Source: Clostridiales bacterium (GTDB lineage Bacteria > Bacillota > Clostridia > Peptostreptococcales > Anaerovoracaceae). From it: 61,604 bases of DNA. Of the stretch, positions 22,991 through 32,370 are shown piece after piece. The translations under genes and the position numbers were made by a program. The notes beneath the pieces are model-generated. The model was not told the origin of the DNA, ran no database searches, and was given only the letters and a program-made list of their open reading frames with translations. The stretch covers positions 1 through 61,604 of the forward strand of contig SVCX01000005.1 in assembly GCA_015058145.1 (NCBI GenBank). The letters run 5' to 3'. The first letter of the stretch is position 1, and every line of letters starts with the position of its first letter.

Positions 22991-24669
22991 AGCCTGGATC
23001 CGCCCTGTCCCCGCAGGGAATCAAAGACTGCCAGAAACTCCGGTCCCAGCTTTCGCACGAAGGCGCTGGCCACTTCGGCCTGTTCTTCGCCGGCCTGGGA
23101 GAGACCGATGGCCGTGGCGTAGCGCTCGGCCGTATCCAGCTCCGCGATTTCCTGTTCTGTATAGTCGCCGGCCAGCACCCGCTCCAGGGTGATGACAGGC
23201 TTGCTGCAGAAGCGCACGAACTCTTCTGTAATTTCCTCTCCGATCAGGGACCGCAGCATCTCCGGGCACCCCGTGGCGTAGAGCATCTTCGACGCCATCT
23301 CCCACTTTCTCGGGTCCGCGTTCGGCTTCTCGCCGTCGTAGGTGCTGCGCAAAGTCTCCCCGCGCTTGTATGCGATAAAGGAATAGATGGCCGGATGGAT
23401 GTCATACTCCCGCGCCCAGTCGAGCCACTTCTCCGTCGTCGTGTTGATGTACACGTGGGCGAAGCGGTTGAAGAACGGCGCGGCCAGCTGGTTGGCGGCG
23501 ATGGAATCCTGCATATCGTTTCCGGCCGCCACGACTCTGGCGTTCTCCGGCAGTTTCCAAAGGCCGTTGACTTCTTTGTCCAGCACGATGTTGAAGGCCA
23601 TGCCCTGGATGCTCGGCAGCGCATTGTTGATTTCATCGAAGAACACCACGTGCAGCTTGTCCGGCTCCGCCTCGCACTTGGCGACCACCTTCTTGTACCA
23701 GGTCGGCGGCAGATCGATCATCTCGCCGGTGTCCTGATTGTACACGCTTCTGCCGTTCAGGCTGTCCGGGGTGGCGTTCCGCAGATAGATGATCTCGCAG
23801 GTCGGATCGATCTGGCGGATCCTGGCGCTCTTTCCCTCCGAAGACGGTCCGTGCAGGAAGACAGCGATGTCGCTCTCGATGGCGCCGCGGATGATGTCCT
23901 CCTCGGTGACCTGCTTGAAGGTCAAATCGTACGGATTGCGCCGCGCCTCGGCACGTTCGATGTAGGCGTCGTATTCCGCCTGCTCTTCCGCTGTCATCTC
24001 GCGAATCACGCTCGGTACGATGTCCTTCGCGAACCCGCCGTTCAGAAATCTATAGGCTTCTGTCTTCTCGAACTCCCCTCCGTAGTGGTTGTCCAGACAG
24101 TACTCTTTCACAAAAGAAACGATGTTTTTGCTGATGAGCAGGCCTTCCTCCTCATCGTAATACCACTGCAAAGGCGCCACTTCGAACCACTTGGCCCGCT
24201 CGTCCTCAGGCTTGACGCGGACGAACTTGTTGCCTTTGTATTCGAATTCCTCGTAAGCGTCCAGATAGGTTTTGCCGGTTTTGCGCAGCATGCCCAATCC
24301 GTATTCGTCCTCCAGGAATCGGCCGATCATCTTCTCCGCCAATGCTTGCGGATACTCGCCGTATTCCACCAGCCAGCACCCGGTCACGTCCTTCGCCAGG
24401 CCGCCCGCAATCTGACTCACGTCATCACATGCAAAGGCAGGACGCAGGCCGCCGCCGGCGTTGGCGTATCCGACTGCGTGCTCCCCGTCCTCCTTGACGA
24501 TGCAGACGTCTCCGTAACCCGCCGCGGACCGCAGCCACCAGCTGCCGTTTCCTCCCAGAGCCGCCGCAAAGGCTGTCTCCGGACATTTTGTACCGATCTT
24601 TCTGATGACGCCCAGCCGTCCGTCTCCGAACGCCTGCTCAACAGATAACAGTGTGAATTCTACGTTCAT
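22984..24669 (-). CDS. MoxR-like AAA+ ATPase with N-terminal DUF6273 domain
   Basis: The 561-residue protein carries about 225 N-terminal residues with the DUF6273 hallmarks (WWLRS at 44-48, GLRPAF, then LQWYYDEEEGLLIS), a domain common in exported clostridial proteins. It is followed by an AAA+ module: GPSSEGKS P-loop (about 274-281), VVFFDEINNA Walker B and AGNDMQD sensor region. There is no signal peptide. The DUF6273-MoxR fusion is unusual and may recruit substrates to the VWA partner encoded next. Confidence 0.85.
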   Translation of the reverse strand: MNVEFTLLSVEQAFGDGRLGVIRKIGTKCPETAFAAALGGNGSWWLRSAAGYGDVCIVKEDGEHAVGYANAGGGLRPAFACDDVSQIAGGLAKDVTGCWLVEYGEYPQALAEKMIGRFLEDEYGLGMLRKTGKTYLDAYEEFEYKGNKFVRVKPEDERAKWFEVAPLQWYYDEEEGLLISKNIVSFVKEYCLDNHYGGEFEKTEAYRFLNGGFAKDIVPSVIREMTAEEQAEYDAYIERAEARRNPYDLTFKQVTEEDIIRGAIESDIAVFLHGPSSEGKSARIRQIDPTCEIIYLRNATPDSLNGRSVYNQDTGEMIDLPPTWYKKVVAKCEAEPDKLHVVFFDEINNALPSIQGMAFNIVLDKEVNGLWKLPENARVVAAGNDMQDSIAANQLAAPFFNRFAHVYINTTTEKWLDWAREYDIHPAIYSFIAYKRGETLRSTYDGEKPNADPRKWEMASKMLYATGCPEMLRSLIGEEITEEFVRFCSKPVITLERVLAGDYTEQEIAELDTAERYATAIGLSQAGEEQAEVASAFVRKLGPEFLAVFDSLRGQGGSRLW

Positions 24670-24687
24670 TTCTTTTCCCTTTTTTAT

Positions 24688-27600
24688 CTAGAAGAAACTG
24701 ATCTGAGCGGTCTCCGGCAGTCCCTCCAGGACGCCGTGATCGCGCAGTTTTTCTACAACCGTCTTGTTGACTTTGCCCCGGTCGATGACGTCTTCGACGG
24801 TTTCGTACGGCTGCCGCTCGTACTCGCTCGCAAAGGCCGTCGCCGCCTGCTCTCCCATACCCGGGATGGCCACGAACGGCAGGACCACCTTGCCGTCTGC
24901 GACGCGGAACTTCAGGGCGTCGGACACGCCCAGACGGGCCGGCGCGAACTCATAGCCGCGCGCGTACATCTCGTAGGCCACCTCCAGGACGGTATAGTCG
25001 TTCTCGTCCTTCTTGGTGGCGTCCTTACCCATGCGCTCGATTTCGGCCATGCGGTCCTCTACCGCCTTCTGTCCCCTGAGGATGACGCCGGCGTCGAAGT
25101 AAGCCGCCTTCGTCGTAAAGTACACCGCGTAGAACTCCAGCGGATGGTAGACTTTGTAGTAGGCCTCACGCATGGACATGAGTACGTAAGCTACCGCGTG
25201 GGCACGCGGGAACATGTACTTGATCTTCCGGCAGGAGTCGATGTACCAGTCCGGTACGTCGTGCTCGACCATGAGCTGCTCCTGCTCCTCCGTGACGCCT
25301 TTACCCTTACGGACTTTCTCCATAATGGTGAAGGCGTCGCCGTTGTTCAGGCCTTTTTTCCGCAGGTAGTTCATGATGTCGTCACGGGTGGCGATGGCCT
25401 CGCGCATGGTGGTCACGCCATTGACGACCAGATCCTGGGCGTTGCCCAGCCACACGTCGGTGCCGTGGGACAGGCCGGAAATACGGACCAGCTCCTCGAT
25501 GGTCGTCGGCTGGATGTCGTCCAGCATCTGGCGGACGAAGGACGTGCCGAACTCGTGGATGCCGTAGCTGCCGTGGGTGAACTTGTAGTCCGGATCCTTG
25601 ATGTCCAGACCCTCCGTGCCGATGAAGATGGTCATGACCTTGTCGTCCTTGATTGGTACGTCCAGCGGGTCGACTCCGGTCAGGTCCTTGAGCTGCTTGC
25701 ACATGGACGGAATATCGTGTCCCAGTATGTCCAGCTTCAGCAGGTTCTCATCGATGGAGTGGTAGTCGAAGTGGGTCGTGATGACGCCGGATTTGGCGTT
25801 GTTGGCCGGGTGCTGCACCGGACAGAACTCGTAGATCTCGTGATCCCGCGGCACGACGACAACGCCGCCCGGGTGCTGTCCCGTGGTGGCTTTGACGCCT
25901 TCGCAGCACTGGGTCAGACGATCCAGCTCCGCGCTGGAGACCTGCTGTCCCAGCTCCTCGAAGTACTTAGCCACGTAGCCGAAGGCCTTGTTGCTCTTGA
26001 CCGTCGAGATGGTCCCCGCTTTATATACATTCTCCGCGCCAAAAATCTCTTCGACGTATTTCTGCGCGGTGCTCTGATATTCGTTTGCAAAGTTCAGGTC
26101 GATGTCGGGCTCTTTGTTGGCCTCGAATCCCAGGAAGGTCTCGAACGGAATCGTGAATCCCTGCTTCGTGTACGGCGTGCCGCAGACCGGGCAGACCTTG
26201 TCCGGCATGTCGACGCCGCAGTCGTACTCGCCCGTGTCATCCCATTCGATGTTTTTGCACTTCGGGCAGAGGTAGTGAGCCGCCAGCGGATTGACCTCGG
26301 TGATGCCCGCCATGGTCGCCGCAAAGGAGGATCCGACGGAACCTCTCGAGCCGACCAGGTAGCCGGCTTCCATGGACTTGTCCACCAGCATCTCCGCCGA
26401 CCGGTACATGACAGCGTAGCCGTTATCGATGATGGAGTTGAGTTCTTTATCCAGTCTGGCGCGGATCACATCCGGCAGCGGATTGCCGTACATGGCGGCC
26501 GCCCTCTCCTCGCAGACGGTGCGCAGATACTCCTCGGCCCCGTCGATGTGCGGCGGGTACTTGCCCTCCGGCACCGGCTTCATCGGCTCGATCATATCCG
26601 CGATCTTGTTGGTGTTGGTGACGACCACTTCAAAGGCTTTCTCCTCACCCAGGTACGCGAACTCGTCCAGCATCTCCTCCGTGGTCCGGAAGTAGAGACC
26701 CTGTCCGCTCTCGGCGTCTTTGAAGTCCTGGCCCGCCATGATGATGCGGCGGTAGAGGGCTTCCTCCTCGTCGAAGTAGTGAGCGTCGCAGGTGGCCACT
26801 ACCGGCTTGCCCAGCTTCTCGCCGAGAGCCACGATCCTGCGGTTGTAATCCTTCAGCACCTCTTCACCGGCGGCCATGCCGCCTGTGATCATGAACCGGT
26901 TGTTGATGAGAGGCTGTATCTCCAAATAGTCGTAATAAGATGCAATCTGCTCGATCTTCTCCTCCGTCTGTCCCGACCGGATGGCGCTGTACAGTTCGCC
27001 CGCCTCGCAGGCGGAGCCGAGCAAAAGCCCTTCCCTGTGCGCGTCCAGGACCGACCTCGGAATCCTCGGCCGGTAATAGAAGTAGTCGATGTGGGATTTT
27101 GAAATCAGCTTGTACAGGTTCAGCAGGCCCGTCTTGTTCTGGGCCAGAATGATGATGTGATTGGTCTTGCGGCCTTTGTAGTCGATGGAGCCGTCCTCCC
27201 GGATCAGACCCTCGTCGTCCAGCAAGTATCCCTCGCATCCAAAGAGCACCTTCACGTTCCCTGCGTTGTTGGCCGCGTCCGGGAAGGACTGTACCACGCC
27301 GTGGTCCGTGATGGCGACGGCCTTGTGCCCCCAGTCGTTGAGGCGCTTCATCATATCCTTGGTGACAATGAGGCCGTCCATGGCGCTCATCTTCGTATGG
27401 CAGTGGAGCTCGACGCGCTTGATCGGCGCCTCGTCCCTGCGCTCCTTGATCTCCGTCTTCTCGATGCTGTCGGCCATGACGGTGACCGCGTTGTCGTATC
27501 TGTCCCACTGGGCCTTGCCCTTGACTTTCACGTGGGATCCTTCCGGCAGATAGGTCTCGAAGTCCTCCCACTTCTGGTTGTGGACGAAGGCCTTCACACA

Positions 27601-28170
27601 GATGCTGTTTCGCTTATTGGTCACAAAAAGGCTCGCCAGTTTCCGGCCTTCGTTGACCGTCCTGGCGTCCTTCTTGAAGAGTTCTCCTTCAAAAGCAACG
27701 GTGCCGCTTTCGGAATCGATTTCGTCGAGAGGCATGCAGTCCAGATTGATGGCGTTGCCCAGGATGATGTTGCCCTTGACCGGCCGGTAGGCGTGGCGCC
27801 TGCCTTTGCCGTTTGCGCCGCTCCAGCCTCCGCCGTTTCCGCTGCCGTTGCCGTTGCTGCTGCCGCCGTTTCCGTTGGCCGCTCCGTTGCCGTTTCTGGC
27901 TCGCTTCTCCGGCGCCGGGATCTCGCTGCCCTTCACGTCCTTGTAGGTGATGGTCAGGTCCACGTCCCGGATGTCCGGCATGGCGCGGCGGATGTTGGAC
28001 TTGATGTCCTCCGCGGTCTCCGCGCGCACAATAAAATTGAGCTCCAGCGCAAGGTGCAGCACCAGGCTGTCCTTGTCGAGAGTCGCTCCCTTCACTTCGA
28101 CCTTCAGGTCGTCTTGATTGAATTCCGGTGTCTTCGAAAAATCGATCGATTCCTTTAGAATCTTCTCCAT
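24688..28170 (-). CDS. polC: PolC-type DNA polymerase III alpha subunit without exonuclease domain
   Basis: The 1160-residue replicase has a shortened N-terminal domain, a Gly/Asn/Ser-rich linker (about 92-125), an OB domain, a PHP domain (VELHCHTKMSAMDG, TDHGVVQSF, ATCDAHYFD), a four-cysteine zinc motif (635-663) and the palm with PDIDLNF (about 688-694). In typical PolC (about 1430 residues) a DnaQ-like 3'-5' exonuclease interrupts the PHP domain. Here the GCEGYLLDD strand runs within about 20 residues into HIIILAQNKTG, so the whole exonuclease is absent while the frame stays open. Proofreading must then come from elsewhere or be missing. Confidence 0.95.
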   Translation of the reverse strand: MEKILKESIDFSKTPEFNQDDLKVEVKGATLDKDSLVLHLALELNFIVRAETAEDIKSNIRRAMPDIRDVDLTITYKDVKGSEIPAPEKRARNGNGAANGNGGSSNGNGSGNGGGWSGANGKGRRHAYRPVKGNIILGNAINLDCMPLDEIDSESGTVAFEGELFKKDARTVNEGRKLASLFVTNKRNSICVKAFVHNQKWEDFETYLPEGSHVKVKGKAQWDRYDNAVTVMADSIEKTEIKERRDEAPIKRVELHCHTKMSAMDGLIVTKDMMKRLNDWGHKAVAITDHGVVQSFPDAANNAGNVKVLFGCEGYLLDDEGLIREDGSIDYKGRKTNHIIILAQNKTGLLNLYKLISKSHIDYFYYRPRIPRSVLDAHREGLLLGSACEAGELYSAIRSGQTEEKIEQIASYYDYLEIQPLINNRFMITGGMAAGEEVLKDYNRRIVALGEKLGKPVVATCDAHYFDEEEALYRRIIMAGQDFKDAESGQGLYFRTTEEMLDEFAYLGEEKAFEVVVTNTNKIADMIEPMKPVPEGKYPPHIDGAEEYLRTVCEERAAAMYGNPLPDVIRARLDKELNSIIDNGYAVMYRSAEMLVDKSMEAGYLVGSRGSVGSSFAATMAGITEVNPLAAHYLCPKCKNIEWDDTGEYDCGVDMPDKVCPVCGTPYTKQGFTIPFETFLGFEANKEPDIDLNFANEYQSTAQKYVEEIFGAENVYKAGTISTVKSNKAFGYVAKYFEELGQQVSSAELDRLTQCCEGVKATTGQHPGGVVVVPRDHEIYEFCPVQHPANNAKSGVITTHFDYHSIDENLLKLDILGHDIPSMCKQLKDLTGVDPLDVPIKDDKVMTIFIGTEGLDIKDPDYKFTHGSYGIHEFGTSFVRQMLDDIQPTTIEELVRISGLSHGTDVWLGNAQDLVVNGVTTMREAIATRDDIMNYLRKKGLNNGDAFTIMEKVRKGKGVTEEQEQLMVEHDVPDWYIDSCRKIKYMFPRAHAVAYVLMSMREAYYKVYHPLEFYAVYFTTKAAYFDAGVILRGQKAVEDRMAEIERMGKDATKKDENDYTVLEVAYEMYARGYEFAPARLGVSDALKFRVADGKVVLPFVAIPGMGEQAATAFASEYERQPYETVEDVIDRGKVNKTVVEKLRDHGVLEGLPETAQISFF

Positions 28171-28224
28171 GCGTTGTCAGTTTCCTGTCTGTCTATTTGA
28201 TTTGATGGATATTTGAGGTTGTTG

Positions 28225-28284
28225 TTGGGTATTATTCAGAATAATCATGGGGAAATTACCCATACTATTTTGAAATCTTACCCA
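28225..28284. repeat. Second copy of the TACCCATA-box intergenic repeat
   Basis: A 60-bp stretch between polC and ispG begins TTGGGTATTATTC, includes GGGGAAATTACCCATA and ends TTACCCA. It aligns end to end with 8562-8622, with the same order and spacing of boxes. It lies in the short leader of polC. Confidence 0.7.
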
Positions 28285-28304
28285 AAAGGTTGCGTCATTG
28301 CGCA

Positions 28305-29360
28305 TCAATTGCCCATCACGAGCCGCATCAGCTCGTCCACTATGTCTTCTTCTTTCACTTTTCGGATGATCTCGCCTTTGGCGAAGAGCAGGCCTTCGCC
28401 CCGTCCGCATGCCACGCCGAAGTCAGCCTCTCTGGCCTCCCCCGGTCCGTTGACCGCGCAGCCCATGACGGCGACGTTGAGTTCGCCGACTGCCGGGTCC
28501 TGTCTGTACATGTCCGCAAGGCGCCGCTCCACTTCCGTGGCGATCTTCTCCAGATCCACTTCGGTCCTGCCGCAGGTCGGACAGGATACCACGTTCGGTC
28601 CGTTCTTCCTAAGGCCCACAGCCGCCAGCAGTTCCCGCGCGAAGTACACTTCCTCCACCGGGTCTGCCGTCAGGGAAATCCGCATCGTATCGCCGATGCC
28701 CGCCAAAAGCAAAGCCCCCACGCCGGCGGCGGACTTGATCTTGCCCCGGGACGGTGTGCCCGCTTCCGTCACGCCGATGTGCAGCGGATAATCCGACTGC
28801 TCGTGGACAATCTTATAGGCGTCGTAGTTCATCTGAACGTCCGAGGACTTCAGGGAAATCACGATGTCCTCGAAATCATATTTCTCAAGCAGGGCCACAT
28901 TTCTGAGGGCGCTCTCGGCTAGACCTTCCGCCGTCACGCGGCCGTACCTCTCCAGAATGTCCTTCTCCAGGGAGCCGCCGTTGACGCCGACACGGATTGG
29001 TACATGGCAGGCCTTGGCCTTCTCCACGACGGCCTTCACGCGATCCTCGGAGCCGATGTTGCCTGGGTTGATCCGGATCTTGTCGGCGCCCGCGTCCATG
29101 GCCGCGATGGCCATGCGGTAGTCGAAGTGGATGTCGGCGACTACAGGAATGTTCGCGTGGCGCTTCACTTCCCGGAAGCCCTCCACCGCGTCCTGATCCG
29201 GCACGGTCAGCCGCACGATTTCACAGCCCGCTTCCTCCAGGCGCTTCACCTGGGAGATGGATGCCTTTGCATCAGAAGTCCGGGTGTTGCACATGGACTG
29301 GATGCTGACGGGCGCGCCGCCGCCTATGAAAATGTCCCCTACCTTTACTTGCTTTTTCAT
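28305..29360 (-). CDS. ispG: 4-hydroxy-3-methylbut-2-enyl diphosphate synthase
   Basis: The 351-residue iron-sulfur enzyme converts MEcPP to HMBPP in the MEP isoprenoid pathway. It shows PVSIQSMCNTRTSD at the N-terminus, and the [4Fe-4S] cysteines lie in CPTCGR and GCAVNGPGE. It is encoded next to rseP and dxr, as in other Clostridia. Confidence 0.96.
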   Translation of the reverse strand: MKKQVKVGDIFIGGGAPVSIQSMCNTRTSDAKASISQVKRLEEAGCEIVRLTVPDQDAVEGFREVKRHANIPVVADIHFDYRMAIAAMDAGADKIRINPGNIGSEDRVKAVVEKAKACHVPIRVGVNGGSLEKDILERYGRVTAEGLAESALRNVALLEKYDFEDIVISLKSSDVQMNYDAYKIVHEQSDYPLHIGVTEAGTPSRGKIKSAAGVGALLLAGIGDTMRISLTADPVEEVYFARELLAAVGLRKNGPNVVSCPTCGRTEVDLEKIATEVERRLADMYRQDPAVGELNVAVMGCAVNGPGEAREADFGVACGRGEGLLFAKGEIIRKVKEEDIVDELMRLVMGN

Positions 29361-29363
29361 AAC

Positions 29364-30374
29364 TTAGAATATCGGAATAATAAACTTGATCACATCATTG
29401 AAGGTCACGTAAATCATCAGGGCGAAGAGCAGGCAGATGCCGATGAAGTGGATCTTGCCTTCGGTCTCGTCGGAGACACGCTTGCCCGTGAAGAGCCGGA
29501 TCACCAGGAACAGGAGCCGCCCGCCGTCCAGGGCCGGGAACGGCAGCATGTTGATGATGGCCAGGTTCAGGGACAGCAGCGCCGCCAGATAGATGACGTA
29601 CATGATGCCGGATTTGGCCGCTTCATTGGTAGCGTAGACGATGCCCACCGGTCCGGACAGTTCGCTTACGGCCACTTCGCCCGTGAAGAGCTGCTTGATG
29701 ACCGTGTACATCATCACCGTCATGGTGCCGGTGTTTTTGATGCCGCCCGGGATGGCTTTGGCCACGCTGTGCTTCATGACCGGCGTGATGCCGACCATAT
29801 TGCGGCCTGCTTCTTTATCGTATTCCAGCTCCGCCGTCAGAGTCTCCTCCTGGCCGTCCCGCAGGACGGTGATTTCGGCGGTGTCTGCCTCGCTGTAGCC
29901 GATGGCCTCGATGAGGTCGTTCCACTCGCCCATCTCCTTGCCGTCGATGCTGACAACCGTGTCGCCGCTGACCAGCCCTGCCTTCTGCGCCGGGGAATCC
30001 TCCATGACCTGATCGATGGTCAGGGTCGCCGTGCCCACCCAGAAAGCGATGACGATGAGCAGCACAACGCAGGTGATGAAGTTCATCACCGATCCCGCTG
30101 CCAGAATGCAGGCTCTCTGCCAGGCTGGCTGGTTGTTCAGTGCGCGCGGCTCGTCGGAGTCTTCATCTTCGCCCTCCATGGCGCAGAACCCGCCGATCGG
30201 GAACGCGCGGATGGCGTAAAGTGTCTCGCCTTTCTGCTTCTTGTAGATGGCCGGTCCCATGCCGATGGCGAACTGGTTGACCTTGACCCCGCAGGCCTTG
30301 GCCACGATGAAGTGTCCCAGCTCGTGCACGAAGATGAGCAGGCAGAATATAATTACTGCGTAAACAATGGTCAT
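29364..30374 (-). CDS. rseP: RIP zinc metalloprotease (site-2 protease)
   Basis: The 336-residue membrane protein cuts substrates within the membrane. The zinc motif HELGH is at residues 17-21, one PDZ domain lies in the middle (SPAQKAGLVSGDTV), and the second metal site is NMLPFPALDGG. Membrane segments are at the N-terminus, near 100 and in the last 90 residues. It overlaps dxr by 4 nt. Confidence 0.95.
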   Translation of the reverse strand: MTIVYAVIIFCLLIFVHELGHFIVAKACGVKVNQFAIGMGPAIYKKQKGETLYAIRAFPIGGFCAMEGEDEDSDEPRALNNQPAWQRACILAAGSVMNFITCVVLLIVIAFWVGTATLTIDQVMEDSPAQKAGLVSGDTVVSIDGKEMGEWNDLIEAIGYSEADTAEITVLRDGQEETLTAELEYDKEAGRNMVGITPVMKHSVAKAIPGGIKNTGTMTVMMYTVIKQLFTGEVAVSELSGPVGIVYATNEAAKSGIMYVIYLAALLSLNLAIINMLPFPALDGGRLLFLVIRLFTGKRVSDETEGKIHFIGICLLFALMIYVTFNDVIKFIIPIF

Positions 30375-31501
30375 TCTCTATCCTCCAATAACTTTCTCAC
30401 GTAATCTCTAATCTTCCGATCCTCTTCGAGAACGCCCTCCAGATCCAGTCCGAACTTCGGTACGTGCTCGTTCAGGATCTTTTCCAGGGTATCCTGTATC
30501 TCAACAAAACGTATTTTCTTATGCAAAAACATATCGACCAGCACTTCGTTGGCGCCGTTGAGCACCACCGGACAGCTGCCGCCCGTCTCGCTGGCCTGCC
30601 GCGCCAGAGCGATGGTCTTGAAGACCTTGTCGTCCGCCGGGTAGAAGGTCATGCCCTCTTTCAGGCTGAACAAGTCCAGGCTCTTGACCGAGCCGTCCGT
30701 GGTCAGGTCGATCCTCTCTGGGTAGGAGAAGGCGTAGGCGATCGGCACTTTCATGTCCGGGTTGCCCATCTGTCCCACAACCGAACCGTCCTCGTACTCC
30801 ACGGCCGAGTGCAGAATGCTCTGCGGATGGACGACCACCTGAATCTTATCCAAAGGCACGTCGAAGAGCCACTTGGCTTCGATAATCTCCAGCCCCTTGT
30901 TCATCATGGAGGCCGAGTCGATGGTAATTTTGCTTCCCATGGACCAGTTCGGGTGCTTCAGGGCCTGCTCCAGAGTGACCTGCTCCAGCTGCTCCCGGCT
31001 GTAGCCTCTAAAAGGGCCGCCGGACGCTGTCAGCAGGATGCGGCGGATCTTGTCCCCCGCGTTTCCCTGCAAAGCCTGGAAGATGGCGCTGTGCTCGCTG
31101 TCCACCGGCAAGAGCTTGACGCCTTTGCGCGCGACCGCGTCCATGACGATCTCTCCGCCGACGACCAGGGTCTCTTTGTTCGCAAAAGCAATATCCCTGC
31201 CGGCTTCAATGGCCGCCAGGGTCGGTTCCAGTCCCCTCATGCCCATGAGGGAGTTGAGGACTATGTCCGCATCCTCCATGGTGGCGATGTCGATCAGCCG
31301 ATCCGCATTCTTATTCAGACTGCTGTCCGCGTCGCAGTAGACCATCTCGGGGTCAAACTCCTCGATCTGCTGCTGCAGAAGCGCGGTGTTTTTGCCGCAG
31401 CTCAGGGCCACCGCCTTGTATTTATCCGGATTGTTTCTAATGATTTCGAGGGCCTGGGTTCCGATGGAACCGGTGCTCCCGAGAATTGCAATTCGTTTCA
31501 T
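30371..31501 (-). CDS. dxr: 1-deoxy-D-xylulose 5-phosphate reductoisomerase
   Basis: The 376-residue enzyme makes MEP from DXP with NADPH, the first committed step of the MEP pathway. It has the nucleotide motif GSTGSIG, ANKETLV, the metal site VDSEH and the flexible-loop segment HPNWSMG. Spacing to cdsA is 31 nt and there is no promoter in between. Confidence 0.96.
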   Translation of the reverse strand: MKRIAILGSTGSIGTQALEIIRNNPDKYKAVALSCGKNTALLQQQIEEFDPEMVYCDADSSLNKNADRLIDIATMEDADIVLNSLMGMRGLEPTLAAIEAGRDIAFANKETLVVGGEIVMDAVARKGVKLLPVDSEHSAIFQALQGNAGDKIRRILLTASGGPFRGYSREQLEQVTLEQALKHPNWSMGSKITIDSASMMNKGLEIIEAKWLFDVPLDKIQVVVHPQSILHSAVEYEDGSVVGQMGNPDMKVPIAYAFSYPERIDLTTDGSVKSLDLFSLKEGMTFYPADDKVFKTIALARQASETGGSCPVVLNGANEVLVDMFLHKKIRFVEIQDTLEKILNEHVPKFGLDLEGVLEEDRKIRDYVRKLLEDRE

Positions 31502-31532
31502 GTTGATGCCTTTAGGGTTGATGCTTTTGCAT

Positions 31533-32351
31533 CTAGAGCATGGTGATGATGTTGACCACGTAGTAGACCAGCGGCGCGGTGAACAGGATGCTGTCGAAGC
31601 GGTCCATGATGCCGCCGTGGCCCGGGATCAGGTTGCCGTAGTCCTTGATGCCCATCTTGCGCTTGAAGATGGAGGCCGTCAGGTCGCCGAACATGGAGAT
31701 GATGCTGCCCAGGAATCCAACGATCAGGCACAGGGCGATGGCGTCCTTCATGAAGATCAGGCCGAAGATCAGGCACAGGATCATGCTGCCCAGCACGCCG
31801 CCGATGGCGCCTTCCCAGGTCTTCTTCGGGCTGATGATCGGGCACAGTTTGTGCTTGCCTAAGGCGACTCCGGCGAAGTAAGCGCAGATGTCCGTTCCGA
31901 AGGCCGTGATGACCACGAGCCATACGGCAAGCCCCAGGAATTCATCCATGCCCAGCAGCGCCAGATGATACAGGAAGAACACCACATAGAAGATGCCGGT
32001 GAGTGTCACCATGGCGTCTTCGAGCTTTCGTTCCTCGATCTTGAACAGATACAGCAGGCATGCAATTACTGTGACGAACGCCCACAGCATGAAGATAAAA
32101 GTGCTGGAGAACATGCTCGTGCTGAAGGAGCTTCCTACGTAGCACAGCATTCCCATCAGGTACAGCAGGATCGTGGATCCCACCGCGATCGGGTAGCTCG
32201 GTTTGATGTTCAGTTCCTTGAAGCCGCGGAAAAACTCATACACGGCCAACAGGCTCAGCACGAAGCATCCCGCGAAGAGTACCCATCCCCGCAGTATGAT
32301 GATGACGAGCAGCGGGAGCATGATGAGTCCCGACAATATTCTTGTTTTCAT
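31533..32351 (-). CDS. cdsA: Phosphatidate cytidylyltransferase
   Basis: The protein of about 272 residues makes CDP-diacylglycerol for phospholipid synthesis. It is highly hydrophobic with about eight membrane segments. The CTP transferase signature occurs as KKTWEGAIGG with the later HGGIMDRFDS. The start MKTRIL is chosen because the 25 preceding residues run into uppS and are hydrophilic. Confidence 0.95.
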   Translation of the reverse strand: MKTRILSGLIMLPLLVIIILRGWVLFAGCFVLSLLAVYEFFRGFKELNIKPSYPIAVGSTILLYLMGMLCYVGSSFSTSMFSSTFIFMLWAFVTVIACLLYLFKIEERKLEDAMVTLTGIFYVVFFLYHLALLGMDEFLGLAVWLVVITAFGTDICAYFAGVALGKHKLCPIISPKKTWEGAIGGVLGSMILCLIFGLIFMKDAIALCLIVGFLGSIISMFGDLTASIFKRKMGIKDYGNLIPGHGGIMDRFDSILFTAPLVYYVVNIITML

Positions 32352-32370
32352 AGGTCCATTTCCTCGCAGT

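Noticed and set aside
24736-27102. A 788-codon open frame on the plus strand
   Set aside because: It is fully antisense to polC, has biased composition typical of a shadow frame in GC-rich DNA and shows no domain.
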